From positions 1-47,652 of the forward strand of contig NZ_LXGN01000009.1 of assembly GCF_009372255.1 (NCBI RefSeq): a stretch of DNA of 47,652 nt, in the 5' to 3' direction. Origin of the DNA: Acinetobacter guerrae. GTDB taxonomy: Bacteria > Pseudomonadota > Gammaproteobacteria > Pseudomonadales > Moraxellaceae. The position numbers and the translations under genes were made by a program. The stretch's first letter is position 1; each line of letters begins with the position of its first letter. Shown here piece by piece: positions 26,061-35,273 of this stretch. The notes beneath the pieces were generated by a model that made no database searches, was not told the DNA's origin, and saw only the letters and a program-made list of their open reading frames with translations.

Positions 26061-26648
26061 ATGACTTTTAAACGTTTTACAGGTGAAGATTCAGCTTTAT
26101 TATTGATTGACCATCAAGTTGGAACAATGAGCTGGGTTAACTCAATTTCTCATGAAGATATGAAACGCCATGCAATTATGTTGGCTCAAACAGCAAAAAT
26201 TCTGAATATTCCGACTGTACTTACTTCAAGCATGGAGGAATATGCTCAAGGCCCGCTGATAGATGAACTTAAAGATATTTTACCTGCTGAATTCGAAACT
26301 CGTATTAATCGTTTAGGTATTGTGAATGCCATGGACGATGAGCGTTTCGCAGCAGCAGTTACAGCAACAGGGCGTAAACGCATCATTATTGCGGGTGTAA
26401 CCAATGACGTATGCACCGTATATCCTGCATTAACGCTGATCGATCAAGGTTATGAGGTTCAAGTGGTTGCTGATGCAGGTGGTTCACCAAGTAAAATGGC
26501 AGATGATATTGCTTTACAACGAATGTTAAAAGCTGGTGTTACCTTAACAAGTACAAATCAAGTAATTGCTGAATTGACTGGCAATTGGAGTACAACGGCA
26601 GGTATGCAAATTGTACAAGAAGTTATTATGCCTGCATTGCAAGGTTAA
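26061..26648 (+). CDS. Isochorismatase-superfamily cysteine hydrolase (YcaC-like)
   Basis: 195 residues. Catalytic residues: D17 (LLIDHQVG) and the nucleophile C118 in AGVTNDVCTVYPALTLIDQG. The usual third residue Lys is not apparent: the corresponding segment reads INRLGIVNAMDDERF, similar to the RxGxINAWDNEDF pattern of E. coli YcaC. Substrate unknown for this subgroup. Third gene of the alkene reductase - pirin operon; a hairpin follows it. Confidence 0.88.
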   Translation: MTFKRFTGEDSALLLIDHQVGTMSWVNSISHEDMKRHAIMLAQTAKILNIPTVLTSSMEEYAQGPLIDELKDILPAEFETRINRLGIVNAMDDERFAAAVTATGRKRIIIAGVTNDVCTVYPALTLIDQGYEVQVVADAGGSPSKMADDIALQRMLKAGVTLTSTNQVIAELTGNWSTTAGMQIVQEVIMPALQG

Positions 26649-26666
26649 TTATCAAGGCTGATTTAT

Positions 26667-26697
26667 AAAAAGGGGATGAATTGATTCATACCCTTTT
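26667..26697 (+). terminator. Terminator-like hairpin after the YcaC-like gene
   Basis: Stem AAAAGGG-ATGAA with TTCAT-CCCTTTT (one internal G-A mismatch) around a TTGA loop, 18 bp after the stop. It separates this operon from the Fur-box operon. Confidence 0.6.
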
Positions 26698-26726
26698 CCA
26701 TACGAAGAATAACCGTGCACATTAAT

Positions 26727-26741
26727 TGATAATAATTATCA
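26727..26741. promoter_or_regulatory. Fur box
   Basis: TGATAATAATTATCA is a perfect 15-bp match to the 7-1-7 Fur consensus TGATAATNATTATCA, 47 bp upstream of the first gene of the PepSY operon. It strongly suggests Fe-dependent repression of that operon. Confidence 0.85.
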
Positions 26742-26788
26742 TTTATATATACTATTTAACTAATTATTTTACCGATTACTTTGAAGCC

Positions 26789-27046
26789 ATGAAATTCGCT
26801 GGTTTTTTAATGAGCTTTTTGGGTGCTTTAAGTGTGTATTTAAGCCACACTCACCAGAATTTACTGCCTCAAAAGTTACCCTCTGTATTTTCGTTGATTG
26901 GTATTTTTGAACTCATGCTTGGTCTCATTTTCTTGATTGTGAGTATGCATCAACTAGCCGCCATTCTCAGTTGGGTCATTTTTATTATTTTTTTATGGTC
27001 ATTTATCCCCTTCCTTGCATTATTTAAAAGGAATCTAAACCGATGA
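26789..27046 (+). CDS. Small membrane protein, first gene of the Fur-box operon (DUF3325-like)
   Basis: 85 residues from the ATG at 26789 (MKFAGFLMSFLGALSVYLSH). An upstream frame opening at 26726 runs through the Fur box and is rejected. Three hydrophobic helices are predicted. In proteobacterial iron-uptake loci a protein of this size and layout (DUF3325) precedes DUF3649 and a PepSY protein, so I infer that family from the context. It overlaps the next gene by 4 bp. Function unknown. Confidence 0.6.
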   Translation: MKFAGFLMSFLGALSVYLSHTHQNLLPQKLPSVFSLIGIFELMLGLIFLIVSMHQLAAILSWVIFIIFLWSFIPFLALFKRNLNR

Positions 27047-27333
27047 AAGACAAATCTCAAATTCAAGCAGATTGGTGGATTAAAAGTTTCACGGGTGCTG
27101 TTTTAGGATTAAGTCTTTCTATTGCACTAGGAAATCTGATTGTGGTTTTGGGTCAGCCTTTTATTGCAATGGATGTATTGGCACAAATTGGAATGTGGAG
27201 CATTGCATGGCTTTGGATGTCGATTCTATTTGCTAGCTTTTTTATAAAAACTGGAAAATTAGCTTTTATTATCTTTTTATTTGCAAACTTTATTGCCTAT
27301 TTTTTACTGTTCTGGTTGCGGGAATCTATATGA
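27043..27333 (+). CDS. Small membrane protein (DUF3649-like)
   Basis: 96 residues, three predicted helices (about 15-38, 46-66, 70-92). Sequence such as WWIKSFTGAVLGLSLSIALG and QIGMWSIAWLWMSILFASFF resembles DUF3649, companion of PepSY proteins in siderophore-linked operons. It overlaps both neighbours by 4 bp (ATGA), so translation is coupled. Function unknown; the family call is from composition, size and position. Confidence 0.65.
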   Translation: MKDKSQIQADWWIKSFTGAVLGLSLSIALGNLIVVLGQPFIAMDVLAQIGMWSIAWLWMSILFASFFIKTGKLAFIIFLFANFIAYFLLFWLRESI

Positions 27334-28949
27334 AAGTTCGTTCTGATGTAATGAAAATCATGAAGAATATGCACACTTGGGTCGGTATTAGTGCAGGTAT
27401 ATTATTATTTATCTGTTTTTTTGCAGGTGGTTTAAGCATGTTCCAACACCACCTGACCCGATGGGCAACACCGCATCAACAAATTCTTACTCAGATTGAA
27501 CCACATCAATATCAAGATCTAATTACAAAAGTTCAAGCTGAATTTCCAGTCACACAAAAAAGCTTTACCCTAAATTTAAGCTCTAACGAATTTCATTACG
27601 CCCCCATCAGTTGGAATGAAACAAATAGAGCGGAAGGTTTTAATGCATCACAAACTGCATGGATTGCAAGTTTAGATCAGCACGGTCAACTCATTGCCAA
27701 AAAAGAAAATCTTTCCAAAGCAGGCTGGCTAATTGAACAACTACATGAAACTGCGGGTATACCAGGTTTAATCGGTCATCATGGTGTCGGTGTGTATGTG
27801 ATGGGCATCGTATCCATTTTATATTTTCTGGCGTTGCTCTCTGGACTGATTATTTTATTACCCACACTAGTGAAAGATTATTTTGTGATCCGACCAGGAA
27901 AAAATAAGAAACGCTTTTGGCTTGATACGCACAATGTGGTTGGTATTACCAGTCTCCCTTTTCATATTTTAATTAGTGTCACTGTGATTGTTTTTGCTTT
28001 TCATGATTTATTTTATGATTCAATTGGTCATCTGGCTTTAAAAGGTCAGCCTGTTTTTAATCCTCCCGTACGAGAAGTCATCCAACCCACTCGCCAAGAT
28101 ATTAATCTTGAAGAAATTTTATATAAAGTCAAACAAGTCGCACCAGAATATGACGTTAAATATATTCAATTTAACAACCTGAATAATCCACAAAAAGCGA
28201 CCGCACGTATTGCATTGTATAGCCCAAATCAATTATTACGTGGCGCAAATAATGACTTTATGAGCATGAATCCTTATGCCGTAGATCACTTCAATTCATC
28301 TGGTATAAATACTCAAACCAATGCAGGAAATAAGTTAATTAATGCCATGTTTAGCCTTCATTTTGGCAGTTATGGCGGAGATACTGTTCGATGGATTTAT
28401 TTCATACTCGGGATCGGGGGTGCATTTCTGTTTTATTCGGGCAACATTCTTTGGGTAGAAACACGTGCCCGTAAACAAAAACGTCCTCAAGACCCAATCC
28501 CTGTTCAACGTAAAGATGTGGTATTTCTGGCTAATTTAACCATTGGAACATGCCTTGGATGTATTCTGGCGATCATGGGAACATTGCTAGCAAGTCGTTG
28601 GTTATATTCAATAATTCAGATTGAAAGCATCAACCACCTGTTTATGTATAGCTATTACACAATTTTTATCGCAATCATTCTACTTACATTTTATCTGGGT
28701 TACGCCAAAGCCCTACCAAAACTTTTACTCAGTATTTCTCTGATTTTATTTCTCATCCCTCTGAGTTCTTTGTGTGCTTATGTTTTACCCCAAACTGGCT
28801 TATGGTTTCACTCAGGTGAAATCTTGATCATCGATGTTTTGGCGGTTATCTTTGGAATTGCGTTTCTACGTTTTTATCAGCAGGCTAAAGATCGAACTCG
28901 TATTGCACCACAAGGTTCTTTATGGGCAATTTCACAATCATTAAAGTAA
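27330..28949 (+). CDS. PepSY-associated TM helix protein (iron-regulated membrane protein)
   Basis: 539-residue inner-membrane protein. PepSY-TM features: KNMHTWVGISAGILLFICFF with the HxW motif at the first helix, LHETAGIPGLIGHHGVGVYVMG, and FWLDTHNVVGITSLPFHILI, then a large periplasmic loop and further helices to the C-terminus. The family (PiuB/FoxB-type) is linked with reduction or release of iron from siderophores. The Fur box and the two small partners upstream support an iron-uptake role. No TonB-dependent receptor lies inside the window. Confidence 0.85.
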   Translation: MKVRSDVMKIMKNMHTWVGISAGILLFICFFAGGLSMFQHHLTRWATPHQQILTQIEPHQYQDLITKVQAEFPVTQKSFTLNLSSNEFHYAPISWNETNRAEGFNASQTAWIASLDQHGQLIAKKENLSKAGWLIEQLHETAGIPGLIGHHGVGVYVMGIVSILYFLALLSGLIILLPTLVKDYFVIRPGKNKKRFWLDTHNVVGITSLPFHILISVTVIVFAFHDLFYDSIGHLALKGQPVFNPPVREVIQPTRQDINLEEILYKVKQVAPEYDVKYIQFNNLNNPQKATARIALYSPNQLLRGANNDFMSMNPYAVDHFNSSGINTQTNAGNKLINAMFSLHFGSYGGDTVRWIYFILGIGGAFLFYSGNILWVETRARKQKRPQDPIPVQRKDVVFLANLTIGTCLGCILAIMGTLLASRWLYSIIQIESINHLFMYSYYTIFIAIILLTFYLGYAKALPKLLLSISLILFLIPLSSLCAYVLPQTGLWFHSGEILIIDVLAVIFGIAFLRFYQQAKDRTRIAPQGSLWAISQSLK

Positions 28950-29020
28950 CAATCATTCAAAAATAGGCAAACCATTGTTTTTAATTACATTATTTGGTTG
29001 GGTAAAATCTAAAATAAACC

Positions 29021-29068
29021 CTCCTTGCACGTAAGGAGTTCCTCTTTTACCACCAAGTAAAAGAGGAA
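29021..29068. terminator. Two adjacent hairpins between convergent operons
   Basis: CTCCTT-N6-AAGGAG (29021-29038) is directly followed by a perfect 12-bp stem TTCCTCTTTTAC / GTAAAAGAGGAA with a 6-nt loop (29039-29068). They lie between the PepSY gene and the oppositely oriented acyl-CoA synthetase, so they probably terminate both. Confidence 0.7.
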
Positions 29069-29075
29069 TCATCTT

Positions 29076-30770
29076 TTATTCAAACATGACCGAGCTTAGG
29101 TTTAGCTCAAGGCGCATCATTTCTTGCAGCTTAAATTTTTGTGCCTTACCTGAAGCTGTAAGCGGAAATTCTGTTAAAAATTTAATGTAGCGCGGCACTT
29201 TATTATGCGAAATATGTTCCTTACAAAAACGGCGAATACTGTCTTCATCTGCTTGATGATGCTCATGCAAAATAATACAGGCGCATAATTCTTCTCCATA
29301 ACGCAAATCAGGCAAGCCGATGACCTGAACATCGCTGACATCTGGATGAGTATATAAAAAGTCTTCAATTTCTTTGGGAAAAAGATTTTCTCCCCCACGA
29401 ATCACGACATCTTTAATTCGACCCTTAATTTTGACAAAACCATTTTCATCCATTTCACCGATATCACCCGTATGCATCCAGCCAGCAGCATCAATGACCT
29501 CTTGGGTCTTTTCAACTTCATCCCAATAACCCGCCATAACCGAGTAACCACGTACACATAATTCTCCCAGTGTACCAATTGGAGTGATTTCACCTTCAAG
29601 ATTTACAATCTTAATTTCGATGTGAGGATGAACATGACCTACCGTGCTTACTCGTTTATCAATAGAATCATTGATATAACTTTGCACGCTCACAGGCGAG
29701 GTTTCGGTCATACCATAACAAATGGTAATTTCAGACATATGCATATTTTCAATCACGCGCTGCATAATCTCGCGTGGGCAAGGGCTTCCTGCCATAATGC
29801 CAGTACGTAAACTTGTTAAATCAAATTCAGCAAATTGCTCATGTTCCAAAACAGCAATAAACATAGTAGGTACACCATAAGCTGCCGTACATTTTTCCTG
29901 ATCAATGGCTTTTAAAGTTTCAAGTGGATTAAATGCAGCCGATGGATATACCATTGTTGCGCCATGCGTTATACAGGCCAAATTCCCCATCACCATCCCA
30001 AAACAATGAAATAAAGGAACAGAAATACAGACCCGATCTTGTGGGGTTAAACCAATCCCTTCCCCAACAAAATAGCCATTATTTAAAATATTATGATGCG
30101 TCAACATGGTGCCTTTCGGATTACCTGTTGTACCAGAAGTAAACTGAATATTGATAGGTTCATCAAATTGTAATTGTTGGGCTAAGCGCTGTAGTTCATC
30201 AAGCTGAGATTGGTTTGGAGTTTCAAGCAAATCACTAAAACGATAAATGCCCGTATGCTGCTGATCATCAATTTTGATGACAAATTTTAAATGCGGTAAG
30301 CGTTTGGAATTTAAAATTTTATCGTGACTATGTACCAACTCAGGCGCAATTTTAGTCAGTAATTCCAAATAATCTGTGGTTTTAAATGGTGCAGCAATAA
30401 TCAGACCTTTGCATGACACCTTATTTAAAACATATTCCAGTTCATGACTTTTGTAGGCGGTATTCAGGTTCACCAAAATAATACCGACTTTCGAGGCGGC
30501 AAATTGTGCAATCGTCCATTCCACACAATTGGGTGACCAGATCGCCAGACGATCTCCTTTGTGTAGACCCAGTTGCAACAGACTACAGGCACAAGCATTC
30601 ACTTCATCCTGTAACTGTTGATAGCTCAAACGCCTATTCTGATGCAAACTGATGATTGCTTCTTGCTCTGCATATTGCAAACAAACCTGATCAAATTTTT
30701 CTCCAATCGTCATCCCCATGAGGGGCTGTGAACTGGTTCCAGAGGCGTAGCTTAACCGTACATGTTGCAT
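29076..30770 (-). CDS. AMP-binding acyl-CoA synthetase
   Basis: 564 residues from the ATG at 30770, which has AAGGAGA 8 bp upstream; the open frame reaches 30833 but that start is unsupported. ANL-superfamily motifs are complete: FTSGTTGNPKGTM (A3), CYGMTETSPVS (A5), HTGDIGEMDENGFVKIKGR (A7/A8), GGENLFPKEIEDFLY, and the catalytic Lys in ASGKAQKFK near the end. It probably activates short branched or medium-chain acids feeding the neighbouring liu pathway. It is transcribed after the tetR gene (111 bp). Confidence 0.88.
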   Translation of the reverse strand: MQHVRLSYASGTSSQPLMGMTIGEKFDQVCLQYAEQEAIISLHQNRRLSYQQLQDEVNACACSLLQLGLHKGDRLAIWSPNCVEWTIAQFAASKVGIILVNLNTAYKSHELEYVLNKVSCKGLIIAAPFKTTDYLELLTKIAPELVHSHDKILNSKRLPHLKFVIKIDDQQHTGIYRFSDLLETPNQSQLDELQRLAQQLQFDEPINIQFTSGTTGNPKGTMLTHHNILNNGYFVGEGIGLTPQDRVCISVPLFHCFGMVMGNLACITHGATMVYPSAAFNPLETLKAIDQEKCTAAYGVPTMFIAVLEHEQFAEFDLTSLRTGIMAGSPCPREIMQRVIENMHMSEITICYGMTETSPVSVQSYINDSIDKRVSTVGHVHPHIEIKIVNLEGEITPIGTLGELCVRGYSVMAGYWDEVEKTQEVIDAAGWMHTGDIGEMDENGFVKIKGRIKDVVIRGGENLFPKEIEDFLYTHPDVSDVQVIGLPDLRYGEELCACIILHEHHQADEDSIRRFCKEHISHNKVPRYIKFLTEFPLTASGKAQKFKLQEMMRLELNLSSVMFE

Positions 30771-30881
30771 TGAATCATTCTCCTTGATTCTTTGTAATTC
30801 TGTTCTTGGTTCATCTAATTGTTGTTGCTGCAACTACTTTTCAAAACACTGTTATTAAGATTTTAGTCGGTGCGATCTGCC

Positions 30882-31502
30882 CTACTTTTTCTTCTGTACT
30901 GCATCCACACAAAAATCTGCAACCTGTTTAGAAAAATAGTCTTTGTGTTGCTGATCAAACTTAGTATTTTGGGCGGGGTCTAAAGGTTCAACCACCACAT
31001 AAGTCATGGCTGCAACGACACACAATGCTGTAGTATTTAAATCATCCAATACAAATTCACCACTTGCATTTCCGTCTGCAAGGATTTTTTTAATACTTTG
31101 TTTGACCAATTGTTTTACGCGAAAACGCTCGTGTTCCACCATCGAATCTACAGGCTCAAACATGAGTGAATAGGCCAACTGAGGGCTATTCAATGCCCGT
31201 TTTACAAAGGTCGCAACCGCCTTATGCAATTTTTGTTGTGCCGATAGATCTGTTTCTATGATCGCATCAATCACCAATAATTCAGTGTTGATGGCTTCTG
31301 ACAAAACCTCAATCAACACCTGACTTTTATTGTCAAAGTAACGATAAACCAGACCACTTGAAACCCCTGCCTGTTCAGCAATGGTTTGTATTTGTGCGTC
31401 TTTGAATCCTCCTTCTGAAATTAATTTTCTGGCTGAAGTCAAAATCGCCTTACGATTTTGCTCCATCCGTTCCTGCATTAAAGATGATCGTTTATAGCTC
31501 AT
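30882..31502 (-). CDS. TetR-family regulator of the liu locus
   Basis: 206 residues. The N-terminal helix-turn-helix domain is typical: [20 protein letters not shown], then [20 protein letters not shown] and NKSQVLIEV. The variable ligand-binding half (about 60-200) is all helical. It sits between the acyl-CoA synthetase (same strand) and the divergent liu operon, so it likely represses both with an acyl-CoA or acid ligand. In Pseudomonas the liu operon is controlled by a MerR-type LiuR instead, so the regulator class differs here. Confidence 0.85.
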   Translation of the reverse strand: MSYKRSSLMQERMEQNRKAILTSARKLISEGGFKDAQIQTIAEQAGVSSGLVYRYFDNKSQVLIEVLSEAINTELLVIDAIIETDLSAQQKLHKAVATFVKRALNSPQLAYSLMFEPVDSMVEHERFRVKQLVKQSIKKILADGNASGEFVLDDLNTTALCVVAAMTYVVVEPLDPAQNTKFDQQHKDYFSKQVADFCVDAVQKKK

Positions 31503-31546
31503 AAATTTTATTCTCTACCAAACAAAATGAATTGTAAATCAATTTA

Positions 31547-31560
31547 TGAATTAGTATTCA
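31547..31560. promoter_or_regulatory. Candidate TetR operator
   Basis: Inverted repeat TGAAT-TAGT-ATTCA in the 147-bp spacer between tetR and liuA. Another AATTG-N5-CAATT repeat lies just upstream, at about 31530-31544. Position fits a shared operator; specificity is inferred. Confidence 0.4.
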
Positions 31561-31649
31561 CTTTTTTAAAAATTCATTGTAAGGTACTTCATAAGCACAT
31601 ACAACAACGCTTATGGAACAACAACTATAACCAAAGGAATGACAACACA

Positions 31650-32822
31650 ATGAACCTACGCAGCTTAAATTTTGGTCTAGATGAAACCTTGATTGCATTG
31701 CAAGATTCTGTTGCCGCATTTTGTGCAAAGGAAATCGCACCCATTGCCCAACAAGTTGATCAAGATAATCAATTTCCTGCCCATCTCTGGAAAAAGTTTG
31801 GCGATATGGGTTTATTGGGCTTAACCGTTTCTGAAAAATATGGCGGTACTCATCTTGGCTATCTGGCACATATTATTGTGATGCAGGAAATTTCCCGTGC
31901 ATCGGCATCTATTGGTCTTTCTTACGGCGCACATTCTAATTTATGCATTAACCAAATTAATCGTAACGGTAGCGAACAGCAGAAACAGAAATACTTACCA
32001 AAACTGATTTCTGGCGACTTTGTAGGTGCTTTGGCAATGTCTGAACCAAATGCTGGATCGGACGTGGTCAGCATGAAACTTCGTGCTGAACAAAAAGGCG
32101 ATCATTTTGTTTTAAACGGTTCAAAAATGTGGATCACCAATGGCGGTGATGCTGATGTATTGGTGGTGTACGCTAAAACTGACCCGCATGCAGGTGCTAA
32201 AGGTATGACCGCCTTTCTTATTGAAAAAAACATGAAAGGTTTTAGTCATGGTCAGCATTTAGACAAACTCGGTATGCGTGGCTCGAACACCTATCCGCTA
32301 TTTTTTGACAATGTCGAAGTGCCTGCCGAAAACGTACTTGGAGGTGTGGGTAACGGTGCCAAAGTGCTCATGAGTGGTCTGGACTACGAGCGTGCTGTCT
32401 TAAGTGCAGGCCCACTCGGCATCATGGATGCTTGTCTGGATGTGGTGATTCCTTACCTACATGACCGTGAACAATTCGGTCAGGCTCTAGGTGAGTTTCA
32501 ACTGATGCAAGGCAAACTGGCAGATATGTATTCTACTTGGCTCGCCTGTAAAGCACTGGTCTACGCGGTTGGCACTGCCTGCGACAAAGTCGATCATGAC
32601 CGTAGCTTACGCAAAGATGCAGCAAGCGCCATTTTATATGCAGCAGAAAAAGCCACGTGGATGGCAGGTGAAACCATTCAAACATTGGGTGGAAATGGTT
32701 ATATCAATGAATTTTCCGCAGGCCGTTTATGGCGTGACGCAAAACTATATGAAATTGGTGCGGGAACTTCTGAAATTCGCCGCATGCTGATTGGTCGTGA
32801 ACTGTTTAATGAAACCAAATAA
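31650..32822 (+). CDS. liuA: Isovaleryl-CoA dehydrogenase
   Basis: 390 residues from the ATG at 31650, which has AAAGGA upstream; 41 upstream codons of the open frame are noncoding leader. FAD-dependent oxidation of isovaleryl-CoA to 3-methylcrotonyl-CoA in leucine degradation. Acyl-CoA dehydrogenase signatures: [40 protein letters not shown], and the C-terminal [19 protein letters not shown]. The isovaleryl-specific Glu in [15 protein letters not shown] (about residue 245) is where this subfamily places its base, unlike short-chain types. First gene of the operon. Confidence 0.92.
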   Translation: MNLRSLNFGLDETLIALQDSVAAFCAKEIAPIAQQVDQDNQFPAHLWKKFGDMGLLGLTVSEKYGGTHLGYLAHIIVMQEISRASASIGLSYGAHSNLCINQINRNGSEQQKQKYLPKLISGDFVGALAMSEPNAGSDVVSMKLRAEQKGDHFVLNGSKMWITNGGDADVLVVYAKTDPHAGAKGMTAFLIEKNMKGFSHGQHLDKLGMRGSNTYPLFFDNVEVPAENVLGGVGNGAKVLMSGLDYERAVLSAGPLGIMDACLDVVIPYLHDREQFGQALGEFQLMQGKLADMYSTWLACKALVYAVGTACDKVDHDRSLRKDAASAILYAAEKATWMAGETIQTLGGNGYINEFSAGRLWRDAKLYEIGAGTSEIRRMLIGRELFNETK

Positions 32823-32846
32823 TAACGATAAATCAGGATGCAGCTT

Positions 32847-34448
32847 ATGAACCAATTACAAAGCAAAATTAATACGCGAAGTGAAGACTTCAAATTTAAT
32901 CAACACACCATGCAAACATTGGTCAGCGATCTCAAACAGGTTGCACAAAAAGTAGCGCTAGGTGGTGGAGAAAATGCCCGCCAGAAACATCTGGCAAGAG
33001 GCAAACTTTTACCACGTGATCGAATTGATCAACTGATCGATATTGGCACGGCTTTTTTAGAAATTGGGCAATTGGCTGCTTACAAGGTTTATGAAGATGA
33101 TATTCCTGCTGCGGGTGTGATTGCTGGTATTGGTCAAGTGAATGGTATCACCTGCATGATCATTGCCAATGATGCAACGGTAAAAGGAGGAACTTATTAT
33201 CCACTCACCGTGAAAAAGCATTTGCGTGCGCAGGAAATCGCTGAACAAAATCATTTACCCTGTATTTATCTGGTGGACTCAGGTGGCGCTTTTTTACCCA
33301 TGCAAGATGAGGTATTCCCAGATCGAGATCATTTCGGGCGTATTTTTTACAATCAAGCCCGTATGTCGAGCCAAGGTATTGCCCAGATTGCAGTCGTGAT
33401 GGGTAGTTGTACCGCAGGCGGAGCCTATGTGCCTGCCATGTCAGATGAAACGATTATTGTACGTAATCAAGGCACGATTTTCTTGGGCGGACCGCCATTG
33501 GTTAAAGCCGCAACAGGTGAAGTGGTCACCAGTGAAGATTTGGGTGGTGGTGATGTACATACCCGCCTTTCTGGTGTGGCCGATCACTTGGCTGAAAATG
33601 ATGAACATGCGATTGCGATTGCACGTCATATCGTTGCCAATCTGAATAAAAAGCCGAATGACTTAAATAAACAAATTGATGAGCCATTATTTGATGCAAA
33701 CGAACTCTACGGTGTTGTGCCAAGCGATGCACGTAAACCGTTTGATGTGCGTGAAGTCATTGCACGAATTGTTGATGGTTCGCGCTTTGATGAATTTAAA
33801 GCCCGATTTGGATCAACCTTAATTACAGGCTTTGCTTCACTTTACGGCATACCTGTCGGCATCATTGCCAATAACGGGATTTTATTTTCAGAATCCGCAC
33901 AAAAAGGTGCGCATTTTATTGAACTGTGTACCCAACGAAATATCCCTTTACTATTTATCCAAAATATCACGGGCTTTATGGTCGGTCGTCAGTACGAAAA
34001 TGAAGGCATTGCCAAACATGGTGCCAAGTTAGTCATGGCGGTTGCCACAGCAAATGTACCCAAGTTAACTCTCATTATTGGTGGCTCTTTTGGTGCGGGA
34101 AACTACGGTATGTGCGGACGTGCCTATTCACCCCGTTTTTTATGGACTTGGCCAAACTCTCGTATTTCAGTCATGGGCGGTGAACAAGCAGCAAGCGTAC
34201 TTTCAACCTTAAAACGTGATCAGATTGAACAAAAGGGTGCAGAGTGGTCAGCACAGGAAGAAGATCAATTTAAACAGCCAATTCGTGAACAATACGAACG
34301 CCAAGGTCATCCCTACTATGCTTCTGCCCGTCTTTGGGATGACGGTGTCATTGATCCTGCTCAAACCCGTCATGTGCTGGGTCTGAGTCTTGCTGCAACC
34401 ATGAATGCCCCAATTCAACCGACCAAGTTCGGCGTGTTCCGCATGTAG
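32847..34448 (+). CDS. liuB: Methylcrotonoyl-CoA carboxylase, carboxyltransferase (beta) subunit
   Basis: 533 residues from the ATG at 32847 (MNQLQSK); AGGA is 8 bp upstream, while the ATG at 32838 overlaps that site. Transfers CO2 from biotin to 3-methylcrotonyl-CoA. Features: the [20 protein letters not shown] start of acyl-CoA carboxyltransferases, [20 protein letters not shown], the oxyanion glycine pairs [16 protein letters not shown], and [15 protein letters not shown] [15 protein letters not shown]. It is coupled to liuA by a short gap. Confidence 0.93.
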   Translation: MNQLQSKINTRSEDFKFNQHTMQTLVSDLKQVAQKVALGGGENARQKHLARGKLLPRDRIDQLIDIGTAFLEIGQLAAYKVYEDDIPAAGVIAGIGQVNGITCMIIANDATVKGGTYYPLTVKKHLRAQEIAEQNHLPCIYLVDSGGAFLPMQDEVFPDRDHFGRIFYNQARMSSQGIAQIAVVMGSCTAGGAYVPAMSDETIIVRNQGTIFLGGPPLVKAATGEVVTSEDLGGGDVHTRLSGVADHLAENDEHAIAIARHIVANLNKKPNDLNKQIDEPLFDANELYGVVPSDARKPFDVREVIARIVDGSRFDEFKARFGSTLITGFASLYGIPVGIIANNGILFSESAQKGAHFIELCTQRNIPLLFIQNITGFMVGRQYENEGIAKHGAKLVMAVATANVPKLTLIIGGSFGAGNYGMCGRAYSPRFLWTWPNSRISVMGGEQAASVLSTLKRDQIEQKGAEWSAQEEDQFKQPIREQYERQGHPYYASARLWDDGVIDPAQTRHVLGLSLAATMNAPIQPTKFGVFRM

Positions 34449-34457
34449 GAGGTGTCT

Positions 34458-35252
34458 ATGAGCTATCAATTTTTACAACTGGAACAGCAAGCTCAAGTCG
34501 CTTATGTTTGGTTAAATCGGCCAGAACTGCACAATGCTTTTAATACACTCGTGATTGAAGAATTACATGCCTGTTTTAACAGCCTCAATACTTGCAATGA
34601 TATTCGGGTAGTGGTCTTGGCAGGACGCGGTAAAAGTTTTTCCGCAGGTGCCGATTTAAATTGGATGAAACAGGCAGGTCAAGCTTCTGCTGCGGAAAAT
34701 GAGGCTGATGCCTTAAAGCTTGCGCAAATGTTACATGCACTCGCGACCTTGCAACAACCCACAATCGCACGTGTACAAGGTATTGCTTTTGGTGGCGGAA
34801 TGGGCTTGGCATCAGCCTGTGATATTTGTATTGCCAGTACCGAAGCCAAATTTGCCACGTCAGAAGTTCGTCTGGGTCTTGCACCATCAACTATTAGCCC
34901 TTATGTCATTCGTGCAATTGGCGCTCGACAAGCCTCTCGCTATTTTTTAACTGCTGAACGTATTTCGGCACATGAGGCCAAGCAAATCGGCCTAGTACAT
35001 GAAGTTGCAGATGCAGAAAACTTAGACCAAAAAGTCCAAGAGATGATCGATGCGTTATTACTTGGCGGCCCACAGGCTCAGGCTGCATCGAAACAACTGA
35101 TTCACTTGGTTAGTCACCAAGTGATGAATGATGACTTGCTCAAACAGACTGCACAGCATATTGCTCAAGTTCGTCAAGGCAGTGAAGCCAAAGAAGGTTT
35201 GAATGCTTTTTTAAACAAACAACAACCTGCTTGGACTTCCACTTCCCAATAA
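34458..35252 (+). CDS. liuC: Methylglutaconyl-CoA hydratase (enoyl-CoA hydratase family)
   Basis: 264 residues from the ATG at 34458, with AGGAGG at 34447-34452. Hydrates 3-methylglutaconyl-CoA to HMG-CoA. Crotonase-fold motifs: VVLAGRGKSFSAGADLNWMK (oxyanion loop) and ARVQGIAFGGGMGLASACDI, then the catalytic-region ATSEVRLGLAPSTISPYVIR. Third gene of the liu operon; position between the two carboxylase subunits matches liuABCDE in Pseudomonas. Confidence 0.9.
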   Translation: MSYQFLQLEQQAQVAYVWLNRPELHNAFNTLVIEELHACFNSLNTCNDIRVVVLAGRGKSFSAGADLNWMKQAGQASAAENEADALKLAQMLHALATLQQPTIARVQGIAFGGGMGLASACDICIASTEAKFATSEVRLGLAPSTISPYVIRAIGARQASRYFLTAERISAHEAKQIGLVHEVADAENLDQKVQEMIDALLLGGPQAQAASKQLIHLVSHQVMNDDLLKQTAQHIAQVRQGSEAKEGLNAFLNKQQPAWTSTSQ

Positions 35253-35273
35253 AAACAATTCAGGACGATCACC

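Noticed and set aside
26726..26788. Longer N-terminus for the first gene of the Fur-box operon
   Set aside because: It would begin inside the Fur box and add an unlikely Ile/Tyr-rich leader; the ATG at 26789 is preferred.
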